A stretch of DNA of 64,000 nucleotides from Diplocloster agilis (GCF_019042275.1 NZ_JAHQCW010000005.1:115190-179189), one strand, 5' to 3'; positions 1 to 9,512 are shown, numbered from the stretch's first letter. Numbers and translations: made by a program. Notes: generated by a model from the letters alone, not told the origin.

Positions 1-808
1 GGCGCAGTTCCGTTAAATCCGTCACGTCAATATAGGTCAGCAGATAGACCGGAGCCCCGTCGATCCAGTCCACACAGTCGCCGTTGGCCTGCATAAAGAG
101 AGCCTTTCCGTCCCGGTTTTCAAGCCTTGCCAGAAACCGGACATGCTCCCCCTTTTTTATCTGTTCTATCTGTGGAATGATCGAATCCTTATTGGCCTCC
201 ACATTCATACGAAAGAGGGGATCATCCGAATGCCTGGGCTGCGTATAGCCAAAAAAATCGGTAAACTGCTTGTTCGCTTCCAGAAGCTCTATGTGGAGGT
301 AATCCCGGAACAGGTATTTCGCAACAAAGCCGGGGATATTGTTATAAGTAATGGACTGGGCCTGCTGCATCTTAACGGTGCTATCGATGTTAACCAATAC
401 GGAATAGGCGATCGGATAACCGTTGTAGATATTCTTGGTGATCACACCGAGCAGCTGCACCCACACATGGCCGCCGCCCTTAACCGGCATCCGGGTAGTC
501 AGGCTGTATTCCGTTTTGCCCTTGTCAATGGCATCCAGAACGACTTCCTGGATTTTGTGCAGCTCCTCCTCGTAATGATGATACGGATAATAGAGGTCGG
601 GACGGTTTTGAAACAACGCCTCATACTCCTCTTTCGGATAGCGGATAAGCTCATAGTAAAAGGGATTACTCCAGATTGCGGTGAAATGTTCATCCAAAAT
701 ATGCTTGCTGACGCTCACCTGCATAGTGTTCATCAGCAGCTCATAATCCTCAGAAACATCACCGCCGGTAAGTTCCACTCCATATTTGTTCTCTAACGGT
801 TGCGCCAT
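1..808 (-). CDS. PAS-domain signalling protein, partial (C-terminus outside window)
   Basis: The minus strand reads open from an ATG at 808 to the left edge (about 269 codons), with AGGAGG at 815-820 placing the start. The translation begins MAQPLENKYGVELTGGD and holds two PAS-like segments. One lies near residues 20-115 (ILDEHFTAIWSNPFYYELI, then GGGHVWVQLLGV) and a second near residues 140-260, ending in VYLLTYIDVTDLTEL. PAS/PAC repeats of this kind usually precede a GGDEF, EAL or kinase domain in sensory proteins, but that output domain lies outside the window. The ligand and output are unknown. The plus-strand reading of this interval is a shadow. Confidence 0.7.
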   Translation of the reverse strand, partial: MAQPLENKYGVELTGGDVSEDYELLMNTMQVSVSKHILDEHFTAIWSNPFYYELIRYPKEEYEALFQNRPDLYYPYHHYEEELHKIQEVVLDAIDKGKTEYSLTTRMPVKGGGHVWVQLLGVITKNIYNGYPIAYSVLVNIDSTVKMQQAQSITYNNIPGFVAKYLFRDYLHIELLEANKQFTDFFGYTQPRHSDDPLFRMNVEANKDSIIPQIEQIKKGEHVRFLARLENRDGKALFMQANGDCVDWIDGAPVYLLTYIDVTDLTELR

Positions 809-927
809 ATGCGGCCTCCTTTTTTGAAATCTCCCCAAGGCCTCATGCCAGCGACATAGGCAAAAGCTTTTAAAAGGAAATCGATATTTTCCACTCCTTA
901 CTCACATACCAATAAAGTATATCATAA

Positions 928-956
928 AGTATAGCAAAACAGGATACAAATAGCAA
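928..956 (-). promoter_or_regulatory. Promoter of the partial PAS-domain gene
   Basis: On the minus strand TTGCTA (951-956), a 17-nt spacer and TATACT (928-933) form a good sigma-A promoter. It would give a leader of about 110 nt before the ATG at 808. It lies just beyond the end of a half copy of repeat family A. Confidence 0.55.
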
Positions 957-957
957 C

Positions 958-1128
958 TGTTTCGAGCCTCTGAACCTGGCTTTCCGATTCCACTTAGCGG
1001 GTGCCAGCGCAAGCCCTCGCGCTCCCCGGGAGACACAAAAGTCCCCGTCCGCCGGGAGCGTCCCCGAATACCGCAGCAGCAGCCGGCCCAAAGCAGAGCG
1101 CATACCAAACCCGTGGAAGATCCTCCTT
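958..1128. repeat. Family A repeat, single-arm (half) copy A1
   Basis: Read on the minus strand, this stretch matches the left arm of the family A hairpins at 32760-33353 and 63721-64000. It shares, in order, GGGTTTGGTATGC, GACGCTCCCGGCGG, CTTTTGTGTCTCCC, GAGGGCTTGCGCTGG, CCCGCTAAGTGGAATCG and GGTTCAGAGGCTC. The opposite arm is missing, so this copy cannot fold into the long hairpin. It accounts for most of the gap between 809 and 1196. Open frames across it are not convincing genes. Confidence 0.65.
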
Positions 1129-1163
1129 CCCACCTACAAAAAAGTAGTTGGGTATGGTATAAT
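1129..1163 (+). promoter_or_regulatory. Small inverted repeat and -10 box upstream of the double-GntR gene
   Basis: CCCACCTAC (1129-1137) and GTAGTTGGG form a short stem-loop around an A-run. It is followed by a TATAAT-like -10 box near 1158-1163. The inverted repeat sits where a -35 region or operator would be and could be an autoregulatory site of the GntR-type protein. This is inference from position only. Confidence 0.35.
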
Positions 1164-1196
1164 TTCCTTGATTTTTAAATATAGGGAGGGATTATA

Positions 1197-2657
1197 TTGT
1201 CAAATGGGAGGGAGTTGCAGCAAATTATATATGAGCTGTTGAAGACGCAGATCGAGTTCGGGATGCACCGCTGCGGGGATTCTCTTCCTACGATCAAGGA
1301 AGCGAGCCTCTATTTCTTAGCTTCGGTCGATACCGTGCGTCTTGCATACCTGCGGCTGAAAGAAGAAGGATATATAACGCTGAGAACCTGCGTGGGAGCC
1401 ACGGTAAAGATACGGTTCACGGATGAGGAAATCAGGGAGAATTATAGACATTACTTTTCCAGCCGCAGGGAATCTATGCTGGTATTTTCGCAGTCGGCAG
1501 GGATGCTGGCAAATTTTGTGCAGTGGTTTGCGTTAAAGACCGCCACCGGGGAGAACCTGGACGAGCTGGAATGGCTTGCCATACATAAAGAAATATCACC
1601 AATTTACAGAATGTCCAGGCAGATACAGCTGCTTTACAGTCCTCTGGGCAACGATTTGATTCTGCGGCTTTTCTGGCAGATGTTTCTGTTCTTTCAAGCG
1701 CCTCTGGTCAGCATCCGTCAGAATTTGCAGCAAATAAACACTTCCGACAGCCCTCTTCTTGATATGATCCGGGACGTTCGGGAAAAAGATTTCGATGCGC
1801 TCTGGGATGACGGACTTATGACCGCTAAGAGTTATTCGGACGGCCTGCTCAAATTTTATGAGGAAAATATTCCTGAAGATAACGGCTGTAAGCAAATTGG
1901 TTTTAGCTGGAGTATTTATAAAAAAGCTTCCCAGATCTGTTATTCGCTTTGTATGGAAATATTGATGGCGATCCAGGCCGGGGTATATCCTGTCGGAAGC
2001 TACCTGCCCCCGCCCCAGACCTTTGCCCGGGAAAAACAGATCAGCCTCAATACCGTCCGCCGCGCTATAGCGCTGCTCAATAAGTTCGGCGCCACCCAGT
2101 CCGTAAACGGAGTGGGAACCAGGGTGCTGCCGCCTTTGGACGGCGCTGTGAATTGCGACTTCACGGACCCTATGATTCAAAAGCGGCTGCTGGAGTTCCT
2201 GCAAAGCCTTCATATTTTAGCTTTCACCTGCCGTGACTGCGCCCGAACCACCATAGATTCCCTCAGCGTAAGCTTACGGGAGCAGTGGCTCCAAAAGATG
2301 GAGAGGGTACGACAATCCGATCTCTATGACGCGGTCATCTATATCAGTAATGAAATGATATGCCTGCACGCTCCTTATCCGGTGATCCGCACGGTGTATG
2401 CCGAGCTGAACCGCCAGCTTTTCTGGGGATTTCCGCTGCGGAATCTGCATGGGGACAGAGAGCAGACCAACCTCTATTTTCTTCCTAATCTGGAGTTGTT
2501 AATTGACGCGCTGGCACGTGCAGACGCAGTCGGCTTCTCCGCCTGCCTGGAAGAATTACTGATTGCAGAGACCGGTTTTGTGGCGCGATTTTTAAGCGGC
2601 CTTGGTATAAAAGAAGCGGCAGAACTTGTCCTTCCATCCAGAGTTGGTTCTTTCTAG
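1197..2657 (+). CDS. GntR-family transcriptional regulator with two winged-helix domains
   Basis: The protein has 486 residues. It starts at TTG 1197, six bases after AGGGAGGG (1183-1190). Two GntR-type DNA-binding segments can be read. The first is at residues 1-75 (GDSLPTIKEASLYFLASVDT, VRLAYLRLKEEGYI). The second is at about residues 255-305 (GSYLPPPQTFAREKQISLNT, VRRAIALLNKFGA, then a VNGVGTRV wing). No aminotransferase or UTRA domain is recognised; the intervening and C-terminal helices are unassigned. Two wHTH units in one chain could bind tandem half-sites as a built-in dimer. It reads toward the glycan locus, but its target is unknown. Confidence 0.7.
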   Translation: MSNGRELQQIIYELLKTQIEFGMHRCGDSLPTIKEASLYFLASVDTVRLAYLRLKEEGYITLRTCVGATVKIRFTDEEIRENYRHYFSSRRESMLVFSQSAGMLANFVQWFALKTATGENLDELEWLAIHKEISPIYRMSRQIQLLYSPLGNDLILRLFWQMFLFFQAPLVSIRQNLQQINTSDSPLLDMIRDVREKDFDALWDDGLMTAKSYSDGLLKFYEENIPEDNGCKQIGFSWSIYKKASQICYSLCMEILMAIQAGVYPVGSYLPPPQTFAREKQISLNTVRRAIALLNKFGATQSVNGVGTRVLPPLDGAVNCDFTDPMIQKRLLEFLQSLHILAFTCRDCARTTIDSLSVSLREQWLQKMERVRQSDLYDAVIYISNEMICLHAPYPVIRTVYAELNRQLFWGFPLRNLHGDREQTNLYFLPNLELLIDALARADAVGFSACLEELLIAETGFVARFLSGLGIKEAAELVLPSRVGSF

Positions 2658-2723
2658 AATAATAATTTTGCCGTATCCTCCTCCTGGCTGACATCAATGC
2701 TTTGGCAACTAGGGTACTTTTGC

Positions 2724-4277
2724 TTAAAGAGATTCCGAACGGTAATCAGACGGGCTTTTGCCAACACTCAATTTGAATACACGGCTGAAGTAGAACGGGT
2801 CTTCATAACCGATGGCATCGGAAATGTCTTTCAGAGTAACCGGAGGTTGAATAAGCAAAAGCTCTTTTGCCTTCTCAATTCTAAGCTGTGTCAGATACGT
2901 GCTGGGCGGCATACCGATCTGTTTCTTGAACGTATTGCTCAGCTGGGATGAGACCATACCGAACTGTTCCGCCAACTGCTGGATAGAGATCTGTTTGGCA
3001 TAGTTTTTTTTCAGATAACGTTCCACGTCCTGGATGGTGGAAAATAAAGGTTCCTCGTTATGGCGTATCTCTTTTTGGGAGTGAAACAGATCTGAGAAAA
3101 GGAGCTCCACTCCCTCGTAAAGGACATCATAATCGGAAGTGTTGCTGATCAGCTCGTCCAGCTCCAGATATTTCTCCTGTATACGGCCCTGAAGTTTCTC
3201 TGAGGAGACCTGGGATACAAGATGGATGATGTTTTTCAGGAGCCTTTCCAGATCCAACTGGGTAGTTGACTTTTCTTTGCACTCATCCAGTAAACATCTT
3301 ATTTCCTTCAGAAATCTCTGAAGCTGATGATTTCGGGCATACAGGGACAGGCTGTTTTCATAAGGCGTCAGGGAGATGCATCCGGTTTCCAGATGAGCGC
3401 CGGTTTGCCCCGTATCGTACTGGACCTGAGAAACGCCATATATGATATGCTGCCTTAAGTATAATCTGGACAGCGGCAGCAGGCAGACCAGGTCATTGAT
3501 ATTATCGGTACAGCGTCCATAGATTGTAGTGATCGTTTCACCATGCCCGGAAAGGTCACGGTGCAGCCGGACCGCCAGCTCATCCATCTGATCTGCGGTG
3601 AGTTCCGGCGAAGCGATCACCAGCACCTTCTCAGACCCCTCCGCCCCATCCAGCATCCAGTGAGAGAGGACAGAGGGCAGCAGAGTGTTTAAACGGGACT
3701 CAAAGCTGCCGGTGAGCCAGAATTTTTTAGATTGTGTGATCCAGTTTGTCGGAAAAATACAGTAGGAGCCGGCACAGAACAGAAAATAGGAGTATTTCAT
3801 TTTAACAAAGTGTCTGGATAGGTCAGTCTTGGCCAGATTCGGTGTATCCCCACGTGTGACGATGACCCTTTGCAAAAGTTCTGTCTGCTGCCGGTGCTCT
3901 TTGTCATTCCATTTTTCATAGAGATTAGTGAGAAGTTCCTCCAGAATCTCATAGGAAAGAGGCTTCAACAGATATTCGAAGGTCCCAAGCCGGATGGCCT
4001 TTTTTGCATACTCGAATTCTTCATATCCGCTTAGAATGACCGTGATCGGATCCAGCCCCCGTTTTTTTAACTCCCCTATCAGCGTCAGACCATCCATAAA
4101 GGGCATACGGATATCGGTAAATAAAATATCCGGCCGAAGTTCTTCAATCAGAGATAGGGCATCCCTTCCGTTTAATGCCTCACCGACTACTGAAAAACCC
4201 GGATGTGAATTTACAATCATCTGTTTGATAGTGCGCAGCAGAAACGGTTCATCCTCCACCACAAATACCTTTAACAT
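2724..4277 (-). CDS. YesN-type response regulator (REC + AraC-family HTH)
   Basis: The protein has 517 residues from ATG 4277, preceded by GGGGAGGG; an upstream TTG at 4295 is less likely. The N-terminal REC domain shows VFVVEDEP, the phospho-acceptor region DILFTDIRMPFMDG and the YLLKP lysine. A long linker follows, and the C-terminal 100 residues are an AraC/XylS double HTH (QISIQQLAEQFGMVSSQLSN, then SDAIGYEDPFYFSRVFK). The start overlaps the end of the kinase gene by 7 nt, so the two are translationally coupled. By analogy with YesMN systems it should activate the divergent ABC-transporter promoter(s) at 6342 and 8019, which lack good -35 boxes. Confidence 0.9.
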   Translation of the reverse strand: MLKVFVVEDEPFLLRTIKQMIVNSHPGFSVVGEALNGRDALSLIEELRPDILFTDIRMPFMDGLTLIGELKKRGLDPITVILSGYEEFEYAKKAIRLGTFEYLLKPLSYEILEELLTNLYEKWNDKEHRQQTELLQRVIVTRGDTPNLAKTDLSRHFVKMKYSYFLFCAGSYCIFPTNWITQSKKFWLTGSFESRLNTLLPSVLSHWMLDGAEGSEKVLVIASPELTADQMDELAVRLHRDLSGHGETITTIYGRCTDNINDLVCLLPLSRLYLRQHIIYGVSQVQYDTGQTGAHLETGCISLTPYENSLSLYARNHQLQRFLKEIRCLLDECKEKSTTQLDLERLLKNIIHLVSQVSSEKLQGRIQEKYLELDELISNTSDYDVLYEGVELLFSDLFHSQKEIRHNEEPLFSTIQDVERYLKKNYAKQISIQQLAEQFGMVSSQLSNTFKKQIGMPPSTYLTQLRIEKAKELLLIQPPVTLKDISDAIGYEDPFYFSRVFKLSVGKSPSDYRSESL

Positions 4278-6154
4278 ATCTTTCCCTCCCCACAAGGATC
4301 CACAGATCCTCCAATGATCACCACCGCTCCGCCTTGGGTGCTGTTACTGACATCAAATATAGCATTATGCTGATCATACATTTTCAGGCGTATATAGATA
4401 TTAAGAAGTCCAAGGCCCCCCATTTCCAACTGCATAGGAACATCACCTGCTATGATATTGTCGCGGTAGTGATGAAGTTCTTCTTTCAGATGGTCCATAT
4501 AATTTTGTGCGAACCCGGAGCCGTTGTCCGACACGGTGATTTTCCAGCATCCGTGTTCGATCCGGCCCACCACCGATACCTTCCAGGGGGGTTCCGTATC
4601 CTGAAATCCATGATTGATACTATTCTCGATGATGGGTTGCAGGATTAGTTTCGGTACGGAGATCTCAAGCATATCTGAAGCAATGTCAAAATAAAATTCC
4701 AGCAAATCCTGGTAGCGCCATTTCGTCAAATTGAGATAATTCTGCGCGTGTTTTAACTCATCTTTCAGAGTTATGTGCGTATTCTTGTAGGAAGCAGTGT
4801 ACCGGAGCATGTCGGACAACTGGGCGCACATGGTTACAATCTGCCGGTTGTCGATCTCCACGCCAACGGAACTGATCGCCATCAGGGAATTGAATAAAAA
4901 ATGGGGGTTCATCTGTGCCTGCAGAGCCAGAAGCTGTGCATGGCTTTCGCTGATACGGGCCTGCAACGTCTGTTTGACAGACTCATTTAACCGTTCCAGG
5001 GTATCGTGAAATGCCTGGTTTAACAGGATGATTTCATTGTTCTCCCCCCGGTTATCGATATCCAGGGAAAAATTGTCTATCGAGACTTTGCTGAGTGAAT
5101 TGCGCAGCTCACGGATCGGCATCGTGAGCGATTTGGTAATCGCTGAGGTTAACAGCAGAGTAATGAGAATAAGCAGCCCCCCGGCGATACAGATCAGACG
5201 CTGAAACGTATAGACAGGTTTCATAAAATCGGCCCTGGGCAGCGCTGTTACCACGGTCCATCCGGTGTATGAGGAAGAAGTAAAGTTTACCAGTTCATCT
5301 ATATCCGTAACCGGGTTTCGTACGATACTTCCCGGAACCATCTCACTATCCCGGACCAGGTTTTTAAAATGCAAAATCTCTTCTGCATTTGCATCGATAG
5401 GATAAATCAGGTCGTTGTTTTGATTCAGTACGATCACTTTAAAATTTGTTATATCATCTACCCCGCAGATGTCCTCGATTTTACGATAAGACTGCTGCAC
5501 CTCCACCACACCCAAGGTTTCCCCCGTCTGGTAAGAACGTAGGGCTGATTCTCCCGAATCCGACGGAAAGGATGACATGGTGGCGTTAATAGTCCTGGCC
5601 ACTGAGATCACCATGCCGGAATCTGTTTCTTTGAGCCACTCATCCATGTGGGGTGTCCGTATCAGGCATTTTCCGTCCAACTGTAACACCTCATGGATCC
5701 ATTCCCCCTTAAGCCCTTCCTGAATAGAGGTTGAATTCTCCACCACGGATCCCACGGAGAGAAAGTTGCAGCCATTGTTAAAGACGGATACCCTTCGGCT
5801 GATGTCTTTGGGGCTGTTGATCGACATGAGAGTTTCCTGAACACGGAACTTTGACGGCCGGTTCTCATCAAAATAATTGCCCTCAGTGCTTTTATACTGC
5901 AGGGCATCGTACATAATATCCTGAATCTGCTTGCTGAAGACTACCTGGGCGGTCACCTGATCTAATTCCTTTACAGTACTGTCCAGCTGAGAAGTGATAT
6001 TTGCCATCCGCTGCTGCATATTCGTGTCTTCCTTCTCCTTGAGCATCCTGCTGACATACACAAAAGAAAATACCATTATCAGTATGATTACAAGAATAAT
6101 CAGTATGGAATAATAGACGAACATCTTTTTTTGAAAACTGTTCCTGCGTGACAT
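4271..6154 (-). CDS. YesM-type sensor histidine kinase
   Basis: The protein has 627 residues from ATG 6154 (MSRRNSFQKKMFVYYSILII). A longer frame to 6271 exists but its ribosome site is poorer. One membrane helix near the N-terminus, an extracytoplasmic sensor of about 270 residues and a second helix (ICIAGGLLILITLLLTSAI) lead to a HAMP linker. The His_kinase box QMNPHFLFNSL follows, then a HATPase domain with IIENSINHGF and SDNGSGF, and GGLGLLNIYIRL. This is the kinase class that partners AraC-type regulators in sugar uptake, so an extracellular oligosaccharide or its binding protein is the likely signal. Confidence 0.9.
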   Translation of the reverse strand: MSRRNSFQKKMFVYYSILIILVIILIMVFSFVYVSRMLKEKEDTNMQQRMANITSQLDSTVKELDQVTAQVVFSKQIQDIMYDALQYKSTEGNYFDENRPSKFRVQETLMSINSPKDISRRVSVFNNGCNFLSVGSVVENSTSIQEGLKGEWIHEVLQLDGKCLIRTPHMDEWLKETDSGMVISVARTINATMSSFPSDSGESALRSYQTGETLGVVEVQQSYRKIEDICGVDDITNFKVIVLNQNNDLIYPIDANAEEILHFKNLVRDSEMVPGSIVRNPVTDIDELVNFTSSSYTGWTVVTALPRADFMKPVYTFQRLICIAGGLLILITLLLTSAITKSLTMPIRELRNSLSKVSIDNFSLDIDNRGENNEIILLNQAFHDTLERLNESVKQTLQARISESHAQLLALQAQMNPHFLFNSLMAISSVGVEIDNRQIVTMCAQLSDMLRYTASYKNTHITLKDELKHAQNYLNLTKWRYQDLLEFYFDIASDMLEISVPKLILQPIIENSINHGFQDTEPPWKVSVVGRIEHGCWKITVSDNGSGFAQNYMDHLKEELHHYRDNIIAGDVPMQLEMGGLGLLNIYIRLKMYDQHNAIFDVSNSTQGGAVVIIGGSVDPCGEGKIC

Positions 6155-6290
6155 CTGGGTTACCCTGCCCTCTCTTAATCTCCTGCGTAATAATATAAAA
6201 AATCCATACAAATTGCATGTACATAAAAAGAATATAAAAAAATTGTATGTCCCGGGATAGGATCTTGTCAAGTATCTTTGCAGTTAAAAA

Positions 6291-6397
6291 AATCCATGGC
6301 CGGAAAAAAATCAGTCCATTCCATACGAACAGCAGAATGGATATAATCAGTATATTAAATATACTGGTACACACAAATGACCAGAATTGAGAAGGAG
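6291..6397 (+). repeat. Direct repeat copy 1: promoter/leader of the isomerase-family gene
   Basis: This 107-bp segment is repeated, diverged, at 7968-8076. A 24-nt block (6304-6327) is identical to 7981-8004, TATAATCAGTATA (6342-6354) to 8019-8031, and CCAGAATTGAGAAGGAG (6381-6397) to 8060-8076. TATAAT at 6342 is a clear -10 box, but no good -35 lies 17 nt upstream, as expected for an activator-dependent promoter. The ribosome-site-like AGAAGGAG here is followed by TGATAG and is not used. The isomerase frame starts 50 nt later. Confidence 0.75.
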
Positions 6398-6448
6398 TGA
6401 TAGGATTCAACCATTTACAAAAAACAGAACAGCAGGAGGATATGTAAA

Positions 6449-7955
6449 TTGGAAAAATTGAAACAAACAAAACCGGCAAGAATCGGAATCTATACGATGG
6501 GATTAAAACATTATTGGGACCAGTTTCCGGGGCTTCGGGAACGAGTGGTCGAATATGCGGAATTTATCGCTGATAAGGTCCGCGAAATCAACGGTACCCG
6601 GGTTTTCTTCTACGGTCTGGTGGATTGTGCTAAGCGGGGAGTGGAGGCAGGAGAATACTTTAATACACATAACGTAGATCTTATATTTGCTCATGCCGGC
6701 ACCTATATAGATAGCGCTTCCATTCTGCCGGTTCATCAGATTTGCAAAGCTGCGGTCGTCATTTTGAACCTGCAGCCCACCGCTAAAATCAACTATGCCA
6801 GAACAACTACCGGCGAGTGGCTGGCCCACTGTGGGGCATGTCCGGTACCGGAGATATCGAATGCCTTCAATCGCTCTGGTATCGACTGCCACATTATCAA
6901 TGGGCTGTTGGGCCTTAATTATACTCCTGAGATCTCCCTGACCGATGAGAACACGGCTTCACGCCCGGAAGCAGTCAGGGCCTTCAAACAGATCGAGGAG
7001 TGGGTGCTTGCCGCCAGTGTGAAAAGTGGACTTGCCAATGCAAGGTTTGGTTTCCTGGGAAATACGTACAATGGGATGCTGGACATGTACAGTGATTTCA
7101 CCATGTTTCAGGGACAGACAGGAGCTCACCTGGAAGTATTGGAGATGTGTGATCTGAACCGTATGCTGGAAACCGTAACCGATCAGGAAGTGGAAGCCAA
7201 GAAAGAGGAAATCGCCGAATTTTTCATCATCAGCGAAGATTCTCCCTCAGATCCTTTGGCTAAAAAACCTACACCAGAACAGCTGGAATGGACAGCGAAG
7301 GTGGCTGCAGCTCAGGAAAAGCTGGTGAAAGAATACGACCTGGACGCTCTGACCTACTACTATCATGGAACGCGCGGCGGATACTATGAAAAAATACAGG
7401 GCGGTTTTATCGTAGGCCACTCTCTGCTCACCGCAAAAGGAATTCCCTGTGCCGGGGAAGGAGACTTAAAGACCTGTCTGGCCATGAAAATCTGTGATAT
7501 TGTAAACAGGGGCGGCAGTTTCTGCGAGATCGTCGTCACCGATTATGAGGACGGTACAAATACTATTGGGTCATGACGGTCCTTTCCATCTGGCCATCGC
7601 CAACGGCAAGCCCATTCTGCGGGGCATGGGTCTGTACCATGGCAAACAGGGAACCGGAGTTTCCGTCGAGGCGAAAGTAAAGGCCGGAGATATTACCAAT
7701 CTGGGCTGTACCCAGACCATAGATGGAAAGCTTAAGTTTATCATTACGGAAGCAGAGGCCACCAACGGTAGCATCATGACGATAGGGAATACCCAGACTC
7801 CGGTAAGATTCCACAAAGATCCGGATGCGTATATGGACGAATGGTTCGCCCAGGCGCCGACTCATCACTTCGCCATGAGTGTGGGCCATAACGCCTCTCT
7901 TTTCGAAAAAATCGCGGTATTGTTAGAAATTCCGGCTGTAGTACTGGACCGGTAA
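6449..7955 (+). pseudogene. L-fucose/L-arabinose isomerase-family protein, frameshifted
   Basis: Frame one starts at TTG 6449, with AGGAGG at 6434-6439, and ends about 7576. The continuation is in another frame from about 7556 to 7955. Together they give the roughly 500 residues typical of the arabinose/fucose isomerase superfamily. Visible family features are ARIGIYTMGLKHYWDQFPG at the start, TYYYHGTRGGYYE near residue 310, then after the shift LLGHDGPFHLAIANG and the closing HHFAMSVGHN. A one-base excess near GACGGTACAAATAC (about 7551-7564) explains the break. Metal ligands (Glu, His) lie on both sides, so neither half alone should be active. Sequencing error and programmed frameshifting are alternatives. 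The gene heads a sugar-uptake locus, so aldose-ketose isomerisation of the imported sugar is the likely role. Confidence 0.75.
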
Positions 7956-7967
7956 ATGAGTAAAAAT

Positions 7968-8076
7968 AATCCATGTCCTCAAAAAAATCAGTCCATTCCA
8001 TACGGATGACAGATCGAATATAATCAGTATAACAAATTCACTGGCAAACACACAGACGGCCAGAATTGAGAAGGAG
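7968..8076 (+). repeat. Direct repeat copy 2: promoter/leader of the sugar-binding protein gene
   Basis: Partner of the repeat at 6291-6397, 109 bp long. TATAAT at 8019-8024 is the -10 box, again without a recognisable -35. Here the shared AGAAGGAG, extended to AGAAGGAGG, is the working ribosome site for the ATG at 8087. The binding-protein gene therefore has its own copy of the promoter. Confidence 0.75.
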
Positions 8077-8086
8077 GAATATTTTC

Positions 8087-9460
8087 ATGAAAACAAAGAA
8101 ACATTTACGCATGGTATCGCTGCTGATGACGCTCGTGCTCACTATGGCACTGGTTCTGACCGGATGCGGCTCCAAGACTGAAGAACAACCAGCCGCAGCG
8201 CCTGAAGGCGATACAGAGCAGACGGTTGCCCCGGCCGAAACGGCAGCTTCCCAGGGCAAGAGTGATTCCCCGGTGACCCTGACATTCTCCACATTCAACC
8301 AGTGGTACAATGACGGGCTCAAAGCCAGCATCGCAAAATACGAAGAGATCTCCGGAAACAAAGTGGAAGTCCAGGTCTACCCGGATGACCAGTTCACGAA
8401 CCTGATCATGACCAAGATGGCAACCGGCGATGTGCCGGATATTATCGGGATACATCCCAATACCACCATGTGGCCGGCCCTGATCGACAAGGTAGAGCCT
8501 CTGGAAGGGGAGTGGGCCGACAAACTGTTACCCTCCACCAAGGCCAATGTAGTTCGGGAGAGTGACGGCAAAGTGGTATCCGCGCCTTACGGCGCCTGCT
8601 CAAGCCTGGGGGCGACCTACAACAAGAAAGTATTTGAAGATGCAGGGATCCAGCTGCCGCTCAAGAGCTATGATGAACTTCTGGATGCCTGCGAAAAGTT
8701 AAAGCAAAACGGAGTTACCCCTATTTATATGCCCAATAAAGATAACTGGACTGCTCAGATTTTCATGCTTTGCAGCTTGAACTCCGTATTCGAGAAGGAC
8801 AGCACTTTGGGCGAAAAGATTATGGCCAATGAGATCAAACCTTCTCAGGTGCCTGAAATCGTAGATTTATGCAAACGCCTGGTAGAACTCAAGGATAAGG
8901 GTTACATGAATGACGATCTGAATTCTGCAACCTTTGACATGGGTATTGCAGCCGTGGCTAACGGTGAAGCCGGCATGTTCCTGGATGGTGACTGGGGGTA
9001 TGCGGACTATGAGAAAGACTATGCAGATCAGCTATCTAACATTGGTTTCATGCCGATCACGCTGGCTGACGACTACATCTTTGCGGACATCGGCTCCTCT
9101 GGCTACGGTCTGTGGGTTCCTACCGACGCGGCTCACAAGGAGGCGGCGCTGGAATTCGTCGACATCTTCATGAGCGAAGAAGTTCTGCAGGTGATGTATG
9201 AGAAGATTCCCGGTATCTGTCCCATTGAAGGATATGATGTCAACATGAGTTCCTGGAATGAAGAAATGTTAAAATATGCCGAGACACTCCCTACACAGGA
9301 CGACTTCAAGGGAAGTTACCTGCCCGGATTTAATGTGGGTAACTTCAGTAACTATATTCAGGCCATGCTGGCCGGCCAATCGGTAGAGCAGGCACTTGAT
9401 GACTGGTATAACGATTACGCACAGTTAAATAAAGCCAGTAAAACGCCGGGTTTTGAATAA
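8087..9460 (+). CDS. Carbohydrate ABC transporter substrate-binding lipoprotein
   Basis: The protein has 457 residues from ATG 8087, nine bases after AAGGAGG. A longer reading from 8066 would bury the ribosome site. The signal peptide ends in the lipobox LTGC (Cys27), so the mature protein should be a membrane-anchored lipoprotein. The body (VTLTFSTFNQWYNDGLKASI, then FDMGIAAVANGEAGMFLDGDW) is a family-1 extracellular solute-binding protein of the kind that binds oligosaccharides. It is followed by an attenuator-like hairpin and two permeases, a common way to make more binding protein than permease. The ATPase is not in this locus; in such systems a shared MsmK-type ATPase is often encoded elsewhere. 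Confidence 0.9.
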   Translation: MKTKKHLRMVSLLMTLVLTMALVLTGCGSKTEEQPAAAPEGDTEQTVAPAETAASQGKSDSPVTLTFSTFNQWYNDGLKASIAKYEEISGNKVEVQVYPDDQFTNLIMTKMATGDVPDIIGIHPNTTMWPALIDKVEPLEGEWADKLLPSTKANVVRESDGKVVSAPYGACSSLGATYNKKVFEDAGIQLPLKSYDELLDACEKLKQNGVTPIYMPNKDNWTAQIFMLCSLNSVFEKDSTLGEKIMANEIKPSQVPEIVDLCKRLVELKDKGYMNDDLNSATFDMGIAAVANGEAGMFLDGDWGYADYEKDYADQLSNIGFMPITLADDYIFADIGSSGYGLWVPTDAAHKEAALEFVDIFMSEEVLQVMYEKIPGICPIEGYDVNMSSWNEEMLKYAETLPTQDDFKGSYLPGFNVGNFSNYIQAMLAGQSVEQALDDWYNDYAQLNKASKTPGFE

Positions 9461-9478
9461 TTGTTGTATTGACGGAAT

Positions 9479-9512
9479 GGGGCTGTCGCCCTTACGCGAC
9501 AGCCCTGTTTTT
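9479..9512 (+). terminator. Intrinsic terminator/attenuator between binding protein and permeases
   Basis: GGGCTGTCGC pairs with GCGACAGCCC across a short loop and is followed by TGTTTTT. It lies inside the operon, so partial termination here would raise binding-protein mRNA over permease mRNA. Confidence 0.8.

Noticed and set aside
143..796. 217-residue plus-strand open frame
   Set aside because: It lies opposite a minus-strand PAS-domain frame with an AGGAGG site and clear protein-like sequence, so it is a shadow.
870..1133. 87-residue minus-strand open frame
   Set aside because: It runs through repeat A1, and matching parts of other A copies are read in other frames, so it is not a gene.
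7545..7955. Second isomerase fragment as an independent 136-residue gene
   Set aside because: It starts inside the first frame without a ribosome site and holds the C-terminal part of the same enzyme.
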